This document shows positions 6,218-13,030 of a stretch of DNA of 16,858 bases, one piece after another. This DNA comes from Actinomycetota bacterium (lineage in GTDB: Bacteria > Actinomycetota > Acidimicrobiia > Acidimicrobiales > Aldehydirespiratoraceae): NCBI GenBank assembly GCA_012271125.1, contig JAAXHB010000049.1:1-16858 (forward strand). The letters are read 5' to 3'. Under the pieces are notes generated by a model. That model made no database searches, was not told where the DNA came from, and saw only the letters and a program-made list of their open reading frames with translations. Numbering within the stretch: the first letter of the stretch is position 1; each line of letters starts with the position of its first letter. The position numbers were made by a program, and so were the translations under genes.

Positions 6218-8224
6218 CTACTGGGTGACAAAACGTGTGCCCGGAAAATGCCGCTGAACCATCTCTTCCACATGATCATTGTGTTCGTTAGGACCAGGCG
6301 GATGCGCCAGCTCTAGCAATTCTTCGCCACCTCCATCGCCCACATCAAGCGAAACCTCCAACACTTGCCCGGTCGCCGCAGCACCAGAACCGTTGCTTTC
6401 GACATTGTCATCGTCATTGCCATCGACGACATCTGCTTCTTCTGAACTTTCAGCCTTACCATCAACAACGTCATCGTCGATGACGACTTCAGCACCCACT
6501 TCGTCGACAACGTCTGCGGCCTCCGCCGATGTCTCCACAACGACATCTCCGGTGACAACATCGTCGGTGACGACATCTGCGACGTCTTTTTCATTCTTGG
6601 CAGAAACTGGCCCCTCCGTCACCAAAGTGCGCCACAGGTGTTGCAAGTCCTCCGGCGAGTGCTCACCCTTGGACGATGACAGAACCTCGCCTGCCGTGGC
6701 TATCACCGCATCGGATTCCATACCCAGATGTTCTTTTGCAAGTGCCACCACATGCTTTGCCGACTCCGGTACCAAGTCCGCTAGCGACTCATCGGACTCC
6801 TCTGGTGACTCCTCTACCTGCGCCGCCTTGACCTTTGCTTCTTCTACAGGTACTTCACCTACAGGCTCTTCATCATCTACAGGTACTTCACCTACAGGCT
6901 CTTCATCATCTACAGGTACTTCACCTACAGGCTCTTCATCATCTACAGCTTCCGGGGACTCTTCAACCTTTGGTTCTTCGACCTCACCCGATGACTCTTG
7001 CACCTCTTCACTAGTCCGATTACTTGGCGGCAATGTCACCTGCGACTTCTCAGGCGTACCGTCAACCCTCTTAGCCGATTCCGCAACTGCACTAGTTGCC
7101 CCGCCGGCGGCACTAGCTCGAAGCTCCTGGACCTGCTTCTCAAGCTGCGCTACCCTCTCAACCAAATCCGTACCGCCATCAGACTCAGGCGCACAAATCC
7201 TCACCAGTGCTACCTCAAGATCAACCCTCGGATCAGGCGACTGGCGCATGTCAACCAGTCCCTTGCCAATCAACTGCAACGCCGATGTCAACGCCGGTGG
7301 CGACAGTTGCGACGCCAACTCCTCGGCCCGCTGCTGCTGCGTATCCGACAACAATGACGGTGCCGAGTTCATGCGTATCAAAAAAGCATCCCGCAACCCC
7401 GCTAGCACCGTCTCGCCTATAACCCTCGGCGTGCGCCCCCGTGACACCGCATCACCCACCGCGGCCAACGCCGCCGCCGCATCTCCAGCCCCAATCGCCG
7501 CCAACACCGCATCGGTTGGCGCATCCAACGCCGTCAACGCCACCCCCGGCACCACCCCGTCCAACGCCGACAAGGTGTCACGTACCGAACCCGCACCCGC
7601 CGCCACGACCTGGGCGATTACGTCGTCGTCAACATCGAGCCCAGCGTCGCCAGCCACCTCACGCACATGGGCGGTCATCTCATCAGAACCCAGCAACGTC
7701 AACTCAAACACCTGACAACGACTGCGGATCGTCTGCGCTACCTTGTGCGGCTCCGTCGTAGCCATCACCCAAGTCACATGCTCAGGCGGCTCCTCCAAAG
7801 TCTTGAGCAATGCATTCTCAGCCCCCGAGGTCAACATGTGAACCTCGTCCAGCAAATACACCTTCGCCCGCCCCGGCGTCGCCAACCCGACCCGATCCAG
7901 CAGCGCCCGCATGTCGTCCACTTTGTTATTGGACGCCGCATCCAATTCATGCAGGTCAAAGGACTTGTTCTGCTCCACCGACACACACGACTCGCAGCTC
8001 CCGCACGGCTCGCCCTCGTCGCTCAAATCGGTGCAATTCAGTGCCTTGGCGAGCAGCCGAGCCATCGTTGTCTTGCCGGTGCCACGAGGCCCGTGCAGCA
8101 AATACGCATGCCCGACCGTGGCGTTGCGCACCGCCGTTTGAATCGCCTTGACCACATGCTGTTGGCCCTTGACCTCACCAAATTTCTTTGGCCGATAACG
8201 AAGGTAAAGCGCCTGACGGGTCAT
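6218..8224 (-). CDS. dnaX: DNA polymerase III gamma/tau subunit with long acidic C-terminal tail
   Basis: DnaX is the ATPase of the clamp loader. The AAA+ part shows RYRPKKFGEVKGQ, Walker A GPRGTGKTT (45-53), zinc cysteines 64, 74, 77 and 80, Walker B LLDEVHM (124-130), a sensor-1 segment VMATTEPHKV and the SRC arginine finger (IRSRCQVF). A clamp-loader domain III follows to about residue 360. The last 300 residues are very acidic and low in complexity, with three perfect copies of an 11-residue DDEEPVGEVPV-type unit (about 428-461) and many DVV stretches. Only a short folded C-terminus (HNDHVEEMVQRHFPGTRFVTQ region) is suggested. I choose the ATG at 8224 (MTRQALYLRYRP), which agrees with family N-termini. 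A TTG at 8242 would add six residues. Confidence 0.95.
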   Translation of the reverse strand: MTRQALYLRYRPKKFGEVKGQQHVVKAIQTAVRNATVGHAYLLHGPRGTGKTTMARLLAKALNCTDLSDEGEPCGSCESCVSVEQNKSFDLHELDAASNNKVDDMRALLDRVGLATPGRAKVYLLDEVHMLTSGAENALLKTLEEPPEHVTWVMATTEPHKVAQTIRSRCQVFELTLLGSDEMTAHVREVAGDAGLDVDDDVIAQVVAAGAGSVRDTLSALDGVVPGVALTALDAPTDAVLAAIGAGDAAAALAAVGDAVSRGRTPRVIGETVLAGLRDAFLIRMNSAPSLLSDTQQQRAEELASQLSPPALTSALQLIGKGLVDMRQSPDPRVDLEVALVRICAPESDGGTDLVERVAQLEKQVQELRASAAGGATSAVAESAKRVDGTPEKSQVTLPPSNRTSEEVQESSGEVEEPKVEESPEAVDDEEPVGEVPVDDEEPVGEVPVDDEEPVGEVPVEEAKVKAAQVEESPEESDESLADLVPESAKHVVALAKEHLGMESDAVIATAGEVLSSSKGEHSPEDLQHLWRTLVTEGPVSAKNEKDVADVVTDDVVTGDVVVETSAEAADVVDEVGAEVVIDDDVVDGKAESSEEADVVDGNDDDNVESNGSGAAATGQVLEVSLDVGDGGGEELLELAHPPGPNEHNDHVEEMVQRHFPGTRFVTQ
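6843..6941. repeat. Three perfect 33-bp tandem repeats inside dnaX
   Basis: Units at 6843-6875, 6876-6908 and 6909-6941 are identical, and a 7-nt partial copy (TCTACAG) follows. The unit length is a multiple of three, so copy-number change keeps the dnaX frame and adds or removes 11 residues of the acidic tail. Identity at the DNA level, including silent positions, suggests recent expansion by slippage or unequal recombination. Confidence 0.95.
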
Positions 8225-8280
8225 AGCCGCGACTTTAGCCAACAGCTATGACACGGAACCGATTCGTAGGGACGTTCATA

Positions 8281-8304
8281 GTGACATTAATGGTGACATT
8301 AATG
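8281..8304. repeat. Two perfect 12-bp repeats upstream of dnaX
   Basis: GTGACATTAATG occurs twice in tandem (8281-8292 and 8293-8304), 57-80 bp before the dnaX ATG and downstream of the SRP RNA on the minus strand. It may be part of the dnaX promoter or leader, but I see no recognised operator. Confidence 0.85.
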
Positions 8305-8363
8305 ACGACAACACCAGCGCCGACAACAGACCTGGACGCGAAACGCCCGCTTTAGGAAGTGAC

Positions 8364-8459
8364 GGCCAGGCTGTCTGCGGCACCCAAACGACTCTGCTGA
8401 GAGCTGCTGTCTTCCGACCCTGACCCGGTTCACAGGCGCTTGTCGCACAGGACCCGGCC
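8364..8459 (-). ncRNA. ffs: Signal recognition particle RNA (4.5S type)
   Basis: The minus strand holds the conserved SRP domain IV: GGTCAGGGTC, the GGAA tetraloop (8415-8412) and GACAGCAGCTC, with the asymmetric loop bounded by TCAG and AGCAG that binds the Ffh M domain. The two ends pair as a closing helix, GGCCGGG (8459-8453) with CCTGGCC (8370-8364), with one G-U pair. A second helix follows: CTGT (8450-8447) with ACAG (8374-8371), then GCG (8446-8444) with CGC (8379-8377). The length of about 96 nt fits the small bacterial form without an Alu domain. The exact ends are inferred from the closing helix. It lies between a divergent tRNA-Ser and dnaX, an order known from actinobacteria. Confidence 0.88.
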
Positions 8460-8527
8460 GCCACATCCCAAAACGGGCTAGCGCACATAAGGTTAGCCTT
8501 CACAAACCACGTCCACAAGACGTAACG

Positions 8528-8615
8528 GGAGGGTTGCCAGAGCGGCCGAATGGGCACGCTTGGAAAGCGTGTGAGGTGAGAGCCTCCGTGGGTTCAAATC
8601 CCACACCCTCCGCCA
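8528..8615 (+). tRNA. tRNA-Ser, anticodon GGA
   Basis: The 7-bp acceptor stem GGAGGGT pairs with ACCCTCC, followed by discriminator G and an encoded CCA (8613-8615). The anticodon arm ACGCTTGGAAAGCGT shows GGA, which reads UCC and UCU. The long variable arm is of the class II type expected for serine, and the T-loop GGGTTCAAATCCC is standard. The CCA ends one base before the GTG of the next protein gene. The gene diverges from the SRP RNA with a 68-bp gap. Confidence 0.97.
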
Positions 8616-8616
8616 C

Positions 8617-10371
8617 GTGAACGACGACCTGTCCTCGACTGAGCTCAACAACCCCGCGCCTTACCCCTCACCCTTCGACAATGCTGGATTCGACAGTGCT
8701 GGATTCGACAGTGCTGGATTAAACACTGCTGGATTCGACACCGCCACCAATCCTCCACCTCGAAACACCTGGCGCACCGCTGCTGCCCTAGCCGGCGTCG
8801 TCTTGGGACTAGTCGGAGTTCTTTGGATACTTGGCAACCTCGGTGACGATGCTCCCGATAACGATGCCCTAGATGACGACAACACCGGAATCGCCGGAGA
8901 CGTCACCGACGACACGTCAAATAATGACGACGACAACAGCAGCGACAACAACATCTCCGCTGACAACGACGACGACAATGGCTTTGACGCCACAAGCATC
9001 AACGACGACACAATCGACGACCTCACCGGCGTCATCGAACTCTCCACTCCTATTGTCCACCAGCCACTACCAGCGAGCCTCGCCTACCTCAGCGACGATC
9101 ATGTCGTCGTCTTAGACCTAACCCACCAAGGCACTAACTTCGGCCAAGCCCTCATCCCTATCGAAATCTCCGGCTCGATCGTCCCTCTCGGCGACTACAC
9201 CCTGCTCAGCGACGGCAAGCGCACCGTCGCTCTTGGCCCTGACATCTCCCGAACCCGCCGCGGCGGCGACACCTTCGCCAGCGTCGAAACCAACACCATC
9301 GACCCAGAGCTCGAGCATCTCGCCACCTGGGAGCGACCCGACCTGAGCGCCTACCTGCTGGCATCGGATGCCCTGGTCGTGCCTGCCACATCGCCCTATT
9401 CGGACTACTGGGTCATCACCGACGCCGGCGATGTCATCGGTGAAGCAACCACCACCACAACCATCGACGACGACGGCTCCGTCATCATTGAAACCACCGA
9501 ATCAACCACCCTCTCCTCGACCGCCGACAACAGCTACGACCTCGTCCACCCCGTGACCACCGGCACCCCGTCACTAACCGCCTGGGAGGTCGAGGGCTAC
9601 GCCATGTTCGGCCCAGACCTCCCCGCCGGTGCCGAAATCATCATCACCACTGACCCGACGGTTGTCGTGATCGCCCCCACCGGACGCAGCTACCGGATCG
9701 GCTTCGAAACCTTCGAACAGATCAGCGACCATCGAGTGCTCGCATCCGGCCCGGGCGTGCAGGTCGAACAACGCTGCGACAGCACCCTGACCTGCGAACT
9801 CTTTCTTGTCCGAAGCAGCTCAACAAACCCAACTACCAGTTCAATTTCCATCGGTCAGCCTCTGCCTGCGGCATTTACCGAACACCTTGGCTTTGAACGC
9901 CTCGGACGCATCCACATTTCCAAAGATGGGCGCTGGATTCTCAACGACTCTCGCCCCGCCCGCCTCTACGACGTTGAAACCTCCGCCGTGCGAGGCATCC
10001 GCAACATCGGCAACAACCTTGCCGGAGGCAGCGCCCAGTGGATTTCATTACCAGCTAGCAACGACGGCTGCTCTCCCCAAGCAATCGCCTGGCTTGTTGC
10101 CGACGACATCGAAGTTACCGGTGCCGACTCCGGCGACAACTTCGACGGCAGCCAAACAGTGGCTATTCCCACCCTGCAGCTCGCCTGCCTGCCCACGACT
10201 CCTGGCAATGATGATACTAACGGGGACGGTATTGACGGGACCGACGCCGGCATCACCCAACGTGTTGAACCGATCCAGGTTCAAACTCCAATCCAGGTTC
10301 AAACCATCGCCAACCTGAACCCAGACCCCACACCAGGCTCCGCTTTCGCTCTAGTTACCCTCGCCCCCTAA
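8617..10371 (+). CDS. Single-pass membrane protein with Asp-rich linker and large exported domain, unknown function
   Basis: The 584-residue product has no family I recognise. Order: a short cytoplasmic N-terminus with AGFDS-like five-residue repeats (about 20-43), one transmembrane helix (about 54-75), a linker of mostly Asp, Asn and Ser (77-136), then about 440 residues rich in beta-type sequence, with Thr runs (TTTTTIDDDGS) and three Cys. The pattern of short strands (VVVLDL, HISKDGRWIL, RLYDVET) could be a beta-propeller, but no blade motif is certain. A TGA at 8572 in frame and no other start force the GTG at 8617, one base after the tRNA-Ser CCA. No ribosome binding site is possible except inside the tRNA, so leaderless translation after tRNA processing is inferred. 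Confidence 0.8.
   Translation: MNDDLSSTELNNPAPYPSPFDNAGFDSAGFDSAGLNTAGFDTATNPPPRNTWRTAAALAGVVLGLVGVLWILGNLGDDAPDNDALDDDNTGIAGDVTDDTSNNDDDNSSDNNISADNDDDNGFDATSINDDTIDDLTGVIELSTPIVHQPLPASLAYLSDDHVVVLDLTHQGTNFGQALIPIEISGSIVPLGDYTLLSDGKRTVALGPDISRTRRGGDTFASVETNTIDPELEHLATWERPDLSAYLLASDALVVPATSPYSDYWVITDAGDVIGEATTTTTIDDDGSVIIETTESTTLSSTADNSYDLVHPVTTGTPSLTAWEVEGYAMFGPDLPAGAEIIITTDPTVVVIAPTGRSYRIGFETFEQISDHRVLASGPGVQVEQRCDSTLTCELFLVRSSSTNPTTSSISIGQPLPAAFTEHLGFERLGRIHISKDGRWILNDSRPARLYDVETSAVRGIRNIGNNLAGGSAQWISLPASNDGCSPQAIAWLVADDIEVTGADSGDNFDGSQTVAIPTLQLACLPTTPGNDDTNGDGIDGTDAGITQRVEPIQVQTPIQVQTIANLNPDPTPGSAFALVTLAP
8674..8733. repeat. 15-bp tandem repeats encoding AGFDS units
   Basis: Four units of 15 nt (8674, 8689, 8704 and 8719) follow the pattern TTCGACAGTGCTGGA. 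The second and third are identical, and a partial fifth copy begins at 8734. They encode FDNAG, FDSAG, FDSAG and LNTAG in the cytoplasmic N-terminus of the membrane protein. The unit length keeps the frame when copy number changes. Confidence 0.85.
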
Positions 10372-10389
10372 CCGGCTCATATCTTCATA

Positions 10390-10405
10390 AGTGCCTAAAT
10401 GCACT
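10390..10405. terminator. Short hairpin between convergent genes
   Basis: AGTGC (10390-10394) pairs with GCACT (10401-10405) around a 6-nt loop. It lies in the 50-bp gap between the membrane protein gene and the convergent endonuclease gene. The stem is short and there is no T-run, so this is a weak terminator candidate. Confidence 0.2.
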
Positions 10406-10421
10406 ACATAGTTCTTGAGAA

Positions 10422-10898
10422 TTACTTTAGTTTGTCTCTATCTCTAACATATTTTGCAGCACTCTTAAGCACATTCGCATCATCCCTAAATCTACCCAGA
10501 CCAGTGTTGCAGCTATCACAAATAAACTCACGAATATCGCCAGTGTGATGATCATGATCTGCAACTACCTTAGCAGTAACTCCAGCAATTGAACGCTTCT
10601 GACAGATCGGGCACTGGAAAGGTGAATGTTTCTTTGGACGCTCTTTTTCTTTCAGTTTTGCTTGCTTACTCTTAGGAGCTCGCTTATCAATGTCTGTACG
10701 ACATCGTTGGCAACTTGGTCGCCGCAAAATGCCATGCTGATTTGTTTGATTAATAGCAAAGTTTGAAACAGACAGGAGACAGTGGCATATGTTACAGATT
10801 TTCCTATCGTGCTTATCACCTGTTAAAGATAAATCAATTGGTGATAAATATGTACTCGCTATCAAACGCACCTCGTTTGGACCGATTAACCACACCAC
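10422..10898 (-). CDS. Two-zinc beta-beta-alpha-metal (HNH/endonuclease VII-like) restriction endonuclease, likely 5'-truncated frame
   Basis: The 158 residues carry two zinc-binding units. The first has Cys35, Cys38, Cys63 and Cys66 and no catalytic residues. The second has Cys96, Cys99, Cys127 and Cys130 around DHDHHTG (114-120), with CDSCN and GRFRDD following. That is the active site of the recombination endonuclease VII group. A beta-barrel plus two such four-Cys repeats, only the second catalytic, is the known plan of R.Hpy99I. Next to a DNA methyltransferase gene, a restriction role is the best inference. The GTG at 10898 has no ribosome binding site. Strand-like sequence (SVGRIRKIQDSSAVVWLIG) continues upstream in the same frame to a TAA at 10973, suggesting that the true N-terminus lies in the preceding ORF, one frame away. 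Confidence 0.8.
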   Translation of the reverse strand: MVWLIGPNEVRLIASTYLSPIDLSLTGDKHDRKICNICHCLLSVSNFAINQTNQHGILRRPSCQRCRTDIDKRAPKSKQAKLKEKERPKKHSPFQCPICQKRSIAGVTAKVVADHDHHTGDIREFICDSCNTGLGRFRDDANVLKSAAKYVRDRDKLK

Positions 10899-10930
10899 TG
10901 CAGACGAATCTTGAATCTTTCTTATTCGTC

Positions 10931-11077
10931 CTACTGAGCATTCACTAAAGTGGTTTGAAGCTTCTGAAACTTACCATCAACTTCAAGCTGGCCCAGATTA
11001 CGCGTACAAACTACCCAATCGCCCACCTTAATTGGGTCAGATGACCTGATACTCTTATCTTCTAGATTGTGTTTCAC
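10931..11077 (-). pseudogene. Probable detached N-terminal barrel part of the restriction endonuclease
   Basis: This 48-residue frame starts at GTG 11077 and ends at TAG 10933-10931, in the gap between methyltransferase and endonuclease. It contains SSDPIKVGDWVVCTRNLGQL, an SH3/KOW-like opening strand. In the endonuclease frame, GRIRKIQDSSAVVWLIG and the following residues continue as the next strands of such a barrel. The two frames overlap at 10970-10931, and a -1 shift anywhere there joins them into a protein of about 210 residues. I see no slippery heptamer in the overlap, so a frameshift mutation or a sequencing error is more likely than programmed shifting. Alternatively it is a separate small protein. 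No good ribosome binding site is visible. Confidence 0.5.
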
Positions 11078-11094
11078 AAATAAAATCCACAACC

Positions 11095-11925
11095 TTATCC
11101 AAGTGCCATCTGTCTATCAGTTCCGTCATATTGTCCGAGTCTCTTGCGGGCAATATCAATATAATCAGAGGACATATCAACCCCAATATAATTCCTATTT
11201 GATAACAAGGCTGATTTGCACGTTGTCCCCGACCCGCACATAGGATCAAAAACTAGATCGCCAGGATTTGTCCACGATACAATATGGTCGTAAGCAAGTT
11301 TTTCAGGGAAAACCGCAGGGTGTTCAAATGCAATCTTGTCTTTAGTTGTACCACCAAAACCAACTGCATAAGACCAAATATTTGTTAGAGTCTTTTCTTT
11401 TTTCAATTCCTTGAGCACTTTATTATTCTTGGCATCTGGTCCCTTATTTTGAACAACCATCTCATGTCCATTTCTCACAGTAGGCTCTTTTAAAGGGTTG
11501 AAAGTTTTTGGGCTGCCTTTACTGAGAACAAACATATATTCATACGCATTTGTGTAGGCATTACTGCGCATAAATGGGGTATTCTTTTTCTGATAAATCA
11601 TTACATCATGCATTGAAAACCCTATATCTTGAAAGTGAATACCCTGTCGAAAGCTTGACAAGCTGCGTCCTCCATTTATTCGGTCACCAACAACCCAAAC
11701 CAGCACCCCACCAGGCTTAGTGACCTTCCACAAACCAGCCGCGATAGACTCAAAGTCAAACGAGTAACCATTGTAATTGCGCAAATCATCGTAGGGGGGC
11801 GAAGTTACCGTTAGGTCCACCCACTCATCTGGCATCTGGTTCATGAAACGAACACAGTCAGCAACGTAAAGCTCGTTTTCCACAATCTTGCGCGAACGGC
11901 GTTGACCTCTCGCTACACCCTCCAT
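11095..11925 (-). CDS. Site-specific DNA methyltransferase, beta class (N6-adenine or N4-cytosine)
   Basis: The product transfers a methyl group from S-adenosylmethionine to adenine N6 or cytosine N4 and would protect host DNA from the neighbouring endonuclease. In 276 residues the catalytic motif TSPPYDD (41-47) comes before the SAM-binding motif FDPMCGSGTT (226-235), the beta-class order. KPGGVLVWVVGD, EHPAVFPEKL and NYIGVDMSSDYIDIARKR are also typical. The ATG at 11925 is preferred over the upstream in-frame ATG at 11949, because AAAGGAG lies 5 nt before it. The target sequence cannot be read from the protein. The gene is AT-richer than its surroundings, as expected for acquired DNA. The endonuclease ORFs follow 17 nt downstream on the same strand. 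Confidence 0.92.
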   Translation of the reverse strand: MEGVARGQRRSRKIVENELYVADCVRFMNQMPDEWVDLTVTSPPYDDLRNYNGYSFDFESIAAGLWKVTKPGGVLVWVVGDRINGGRSLSSFRQGIHFQDIGFSMHDVMIYQKKNTPFMRSNAYTNAYEYMFVLSKGSPKTFNPLKEPTVRNGHEMVVQNKGPDAKNNKVLKELKKEKTLTNIWSYAVGFGGTTKDKIAFEHPAVFPEKLAYDHIVSWTNPGDLVFDPMCGSGTTCKSALLSNRNYIGVDMSSDYIDIARKRLGQYDGTDRQMALG

Positions 11926-11930
11926 AGTCA

Positions 11931-11937
11931 CTCCTTT
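11931..11937 (-). promoter_or_regulatory. Ribosome binding site of the methyltransferase
   Basis: AAAGGAG on the minus strand lies 5 nt before ATG 11925. It is the best Shine-Dalgarno sequence in this part of the window and decides the start in favour of 11925. Confidence 0.8.
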
Positions 11938-12031
11938 AGACCGAACCATTAGCTGTTGTCGACTTGTTTAGGGTCGCGCACTGCCACAATGGACGGGGGT
12001 ACGCACTCTCTTGGCCGGTCCACGCACTATG

Positions 12032-12061
12032 AGAATAGAGCATGACTTGATCGAGATGCAA
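12032..12061 (-). promoter_or_regulatory. Candidate promoter of the restriction-modification genes
   Basis: On the minus strand TTGCAT (12061-12056) and TATTCT (12037-12032) are separated by 18 nt, a fair match to sigma-70-type -35 and -10 boxes. Transcription would start near 12025, about 100 nt before the methyltransferase ATG. Assigned by pattern and position only. Confidence 0.4.
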
Positions 12062-12078
12062 GTTATCCTGTCTAAAAA

Positions 12079-12092
12079 CGAACATACGTTCA
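12079..12092. promoter_or_regulatory. LexA-like (Cheo-box) palindrome
   Basis: CGAACATACGTTCA fits the Gram-positive/actinobacterial LexA box pattern GAAC-N4-GTTC, including A-T-A-C in the spacer. It is about 18 bp upstream of the candidate -35 box of the methyltransferase promoter. That is further than usual for direct repression. It could instead bind another regulator of the island. Confidence 0.4.
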
Positions 12093-12174
12093 TATTAGTG
12101 GATAGGTATAGCAGAAGCTGACTTATCGATTTCCAAACAGGCTTAGGGCACTAACCCAACCCGACGGCAGAGGT

Positions 12175-12879
12175 TTATGGGGCGGCTAGTTCCGCTGTGC
12201 CAAACACCACCGAGAACCGCACACACCAAACCGCCACCGTTGAGTAGTGGCTCAGGTCAACGTCTCTGGGTATCTCATAGTTCTGCGAACCGCTGGTGCC
12301 CTTGAGGTCGCCAAGGTTGATGAAGTCGTTGTCCAGCTCACCAGTCGACGCATCCGGCGGCGCAGCACTTAAGTAAACGTCAAGATCAGGGCCGTTGTCG
12401 GTCTTGAAGTCGGAGTCAAAGCGCAAGAAACGCTGACCGGTTCCGTCACCTAACACCATCACAGTGCCTGCCGTCGGGTGACTGCGATCCATGAACTGTC
12501 CTTCGGCTTCGGTGGCGATCACAGGCTCAGGCGGTGCGGTCGTCGTTGACGGCTCCGGCTCAGCACCGTCATCACCCATATCGGCATCGTCCATATCGGT
12601 GACATCGGCGTTGCCCATATCACTATTAGTCATATCGTCGCCAGCCATATCGTCGGCACCAGACATACCGTCATCACCCATGTCGTCGCCAGCCATATCG
12701 TCGGCATCGTCCATCATCGCCATTTGGCTGTCAAACACCGGCATGGCTTCGTCGATGGGATCGTCAACGAAATAAAGGTGAAAAGCAAAGTAGCCAAATA
12801 CCAGCCACAGCCCTACCGCGGCAAAAACAACACCCGTTGGAACCAGCCAAAGCCAATGGCGACGCAACCAAGCAAACAT
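12175..12879 (-). CDS. Membrane-anchored DM13-domain protein with Met/Asp-rich stalk
   Basis: The 234-residue protein has a basic N-terminus (FAWLRRHW), one membrane helix (about 10-37), a stalk of repeated Asp, Met, Ala and Gly (51-104), a Thr/Pro spacer, and a C-terminal DM13 domain (about 124-234). DM13 features visible are AGTVMVL, LRFDSDFKTDNGPDLDVYLS, FINLGDLKGTSGSQNYEIP and VAVWCVRFSVVFGTAEL, with the conserved Cys219. DM13 has been suggested to act in electron transfer or redox chemistry outside the membrane; its role here is unknown. The Met/Asp stalk could bind metal such as copper, which is speculation. The start is ATG 12879. The gene diverges from the aminotransferase gene. Confidence 0.85.
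   Translation of the reverse strand: MFAWLRRHWLWLVPTGVVFAAVGLWLVFGYFAFHLYFVDDPIDEAMPVFDSQMAMMDDADDMAGDDMGDDGMSGADDMAGDDMTNSDMGNADVTDMDDADMGDDGAEPEPSTTTAPPEPVIATEAEGQFMDRSHPTAGTVMVLGDGTGQRFLRFDSDFKTDNGPDLDVYLSAAPPDASTGELDNDFINLGDLKGTSGSQNYEIPRDVDLSHYSTVAVWCVRFSVVFGTAELAAP
12635..12706. repeat. 24-bp direct repeats in the Met/Asp-rich stalk
   Basis: The 24-nt sequence starting TCGTCGCCAGCCATATCGTC occurs at 12635-12658 and again at 12683-12706, exactly 48 nt apart. It encodes the ADDMAGDD stretches of the DM13 protein and keeps the reading frame. Confidence 0.85.
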
Positions 12880-12976
12880 GGGTTCAGCCTACGCTTCAGC
12901 AGTGATGAGCACCCGCCATGTGACAAAGTTCACACGGACAAAGCCCCACACTCTGCCGGTAACAAAGCGCGCACAA

Positions 12977-13022
12977 AGTCTGTGATAAAGCGCACACGCA
13001 GTTTGTGATAAAGCGCACACGC
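12977..13022. repeat. 23-bp tandem repeats just upstream of the aminotransferase start
   Basis: Two copies (12977-12999 and 13000-13022) of a 23-nt unit, AGTYTGTGATAAAGCGCACA plus CGC, differ at one base. A third copy is cut short after AGTTTG, next to the ATG at 13031. A degenerate copy (GTAACAAAGCGCGCACAA) lies just upstream. Each unit contains TGTGATAAA, which resembles an extended -10 box, so the array may hold repeated promoters or operators for the aminotransferase. No conventional ribosome binding site is present before the ATG. Confidence 0.85.
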
Positions 13023-13030
13023 AGTTTGGT

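Noticed and set aside
6843..6941. Repeat array considered as CRISPR
   Set aside because: The units are directly adjacent with no spacers and lie in frame inside dnaX.
7378..7390. T-TTT-TTG slippery heptamer in dnaX, in the proper frame for a -1 shift to make a gamma form
   Set aside because: It lies near residue 280, inside the conserved ATPase/domain III part, and would cut the protein before that domain is complete. No clear downstream stem was seen.
6279..7715. A 478-codon open frame on plus, opposite dnaX, rich in Ser and Thr
   Set aside because: It is the antisense of the acidic dnaX tail: GAC/GAA/GTC codons read backwards give Ser/Thr/Pro. It has no start context, and dnaX is certain on the other strand.
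8661..9047. Minus-strand frame opposite the membrane protein gene
   Set aside because: It is the complement of the repeats and Asp-rich linker; its Ser-rich composition is explained by the sense strand.
10390..12170. Possible attachment-site direct repeats flanking the AT-rich island (GCACTA near 10401 and 12148)
   Set aside because: The match is only six bases and no integrase or tRNA gene end lies at either border.
12491..12775. Plus-strand Ser-rich frame opposite the DM13 gene
   Set aside because: It is a shadow of the Asp/Met stalk codons. The DM13 domain on the minus strand is clear.
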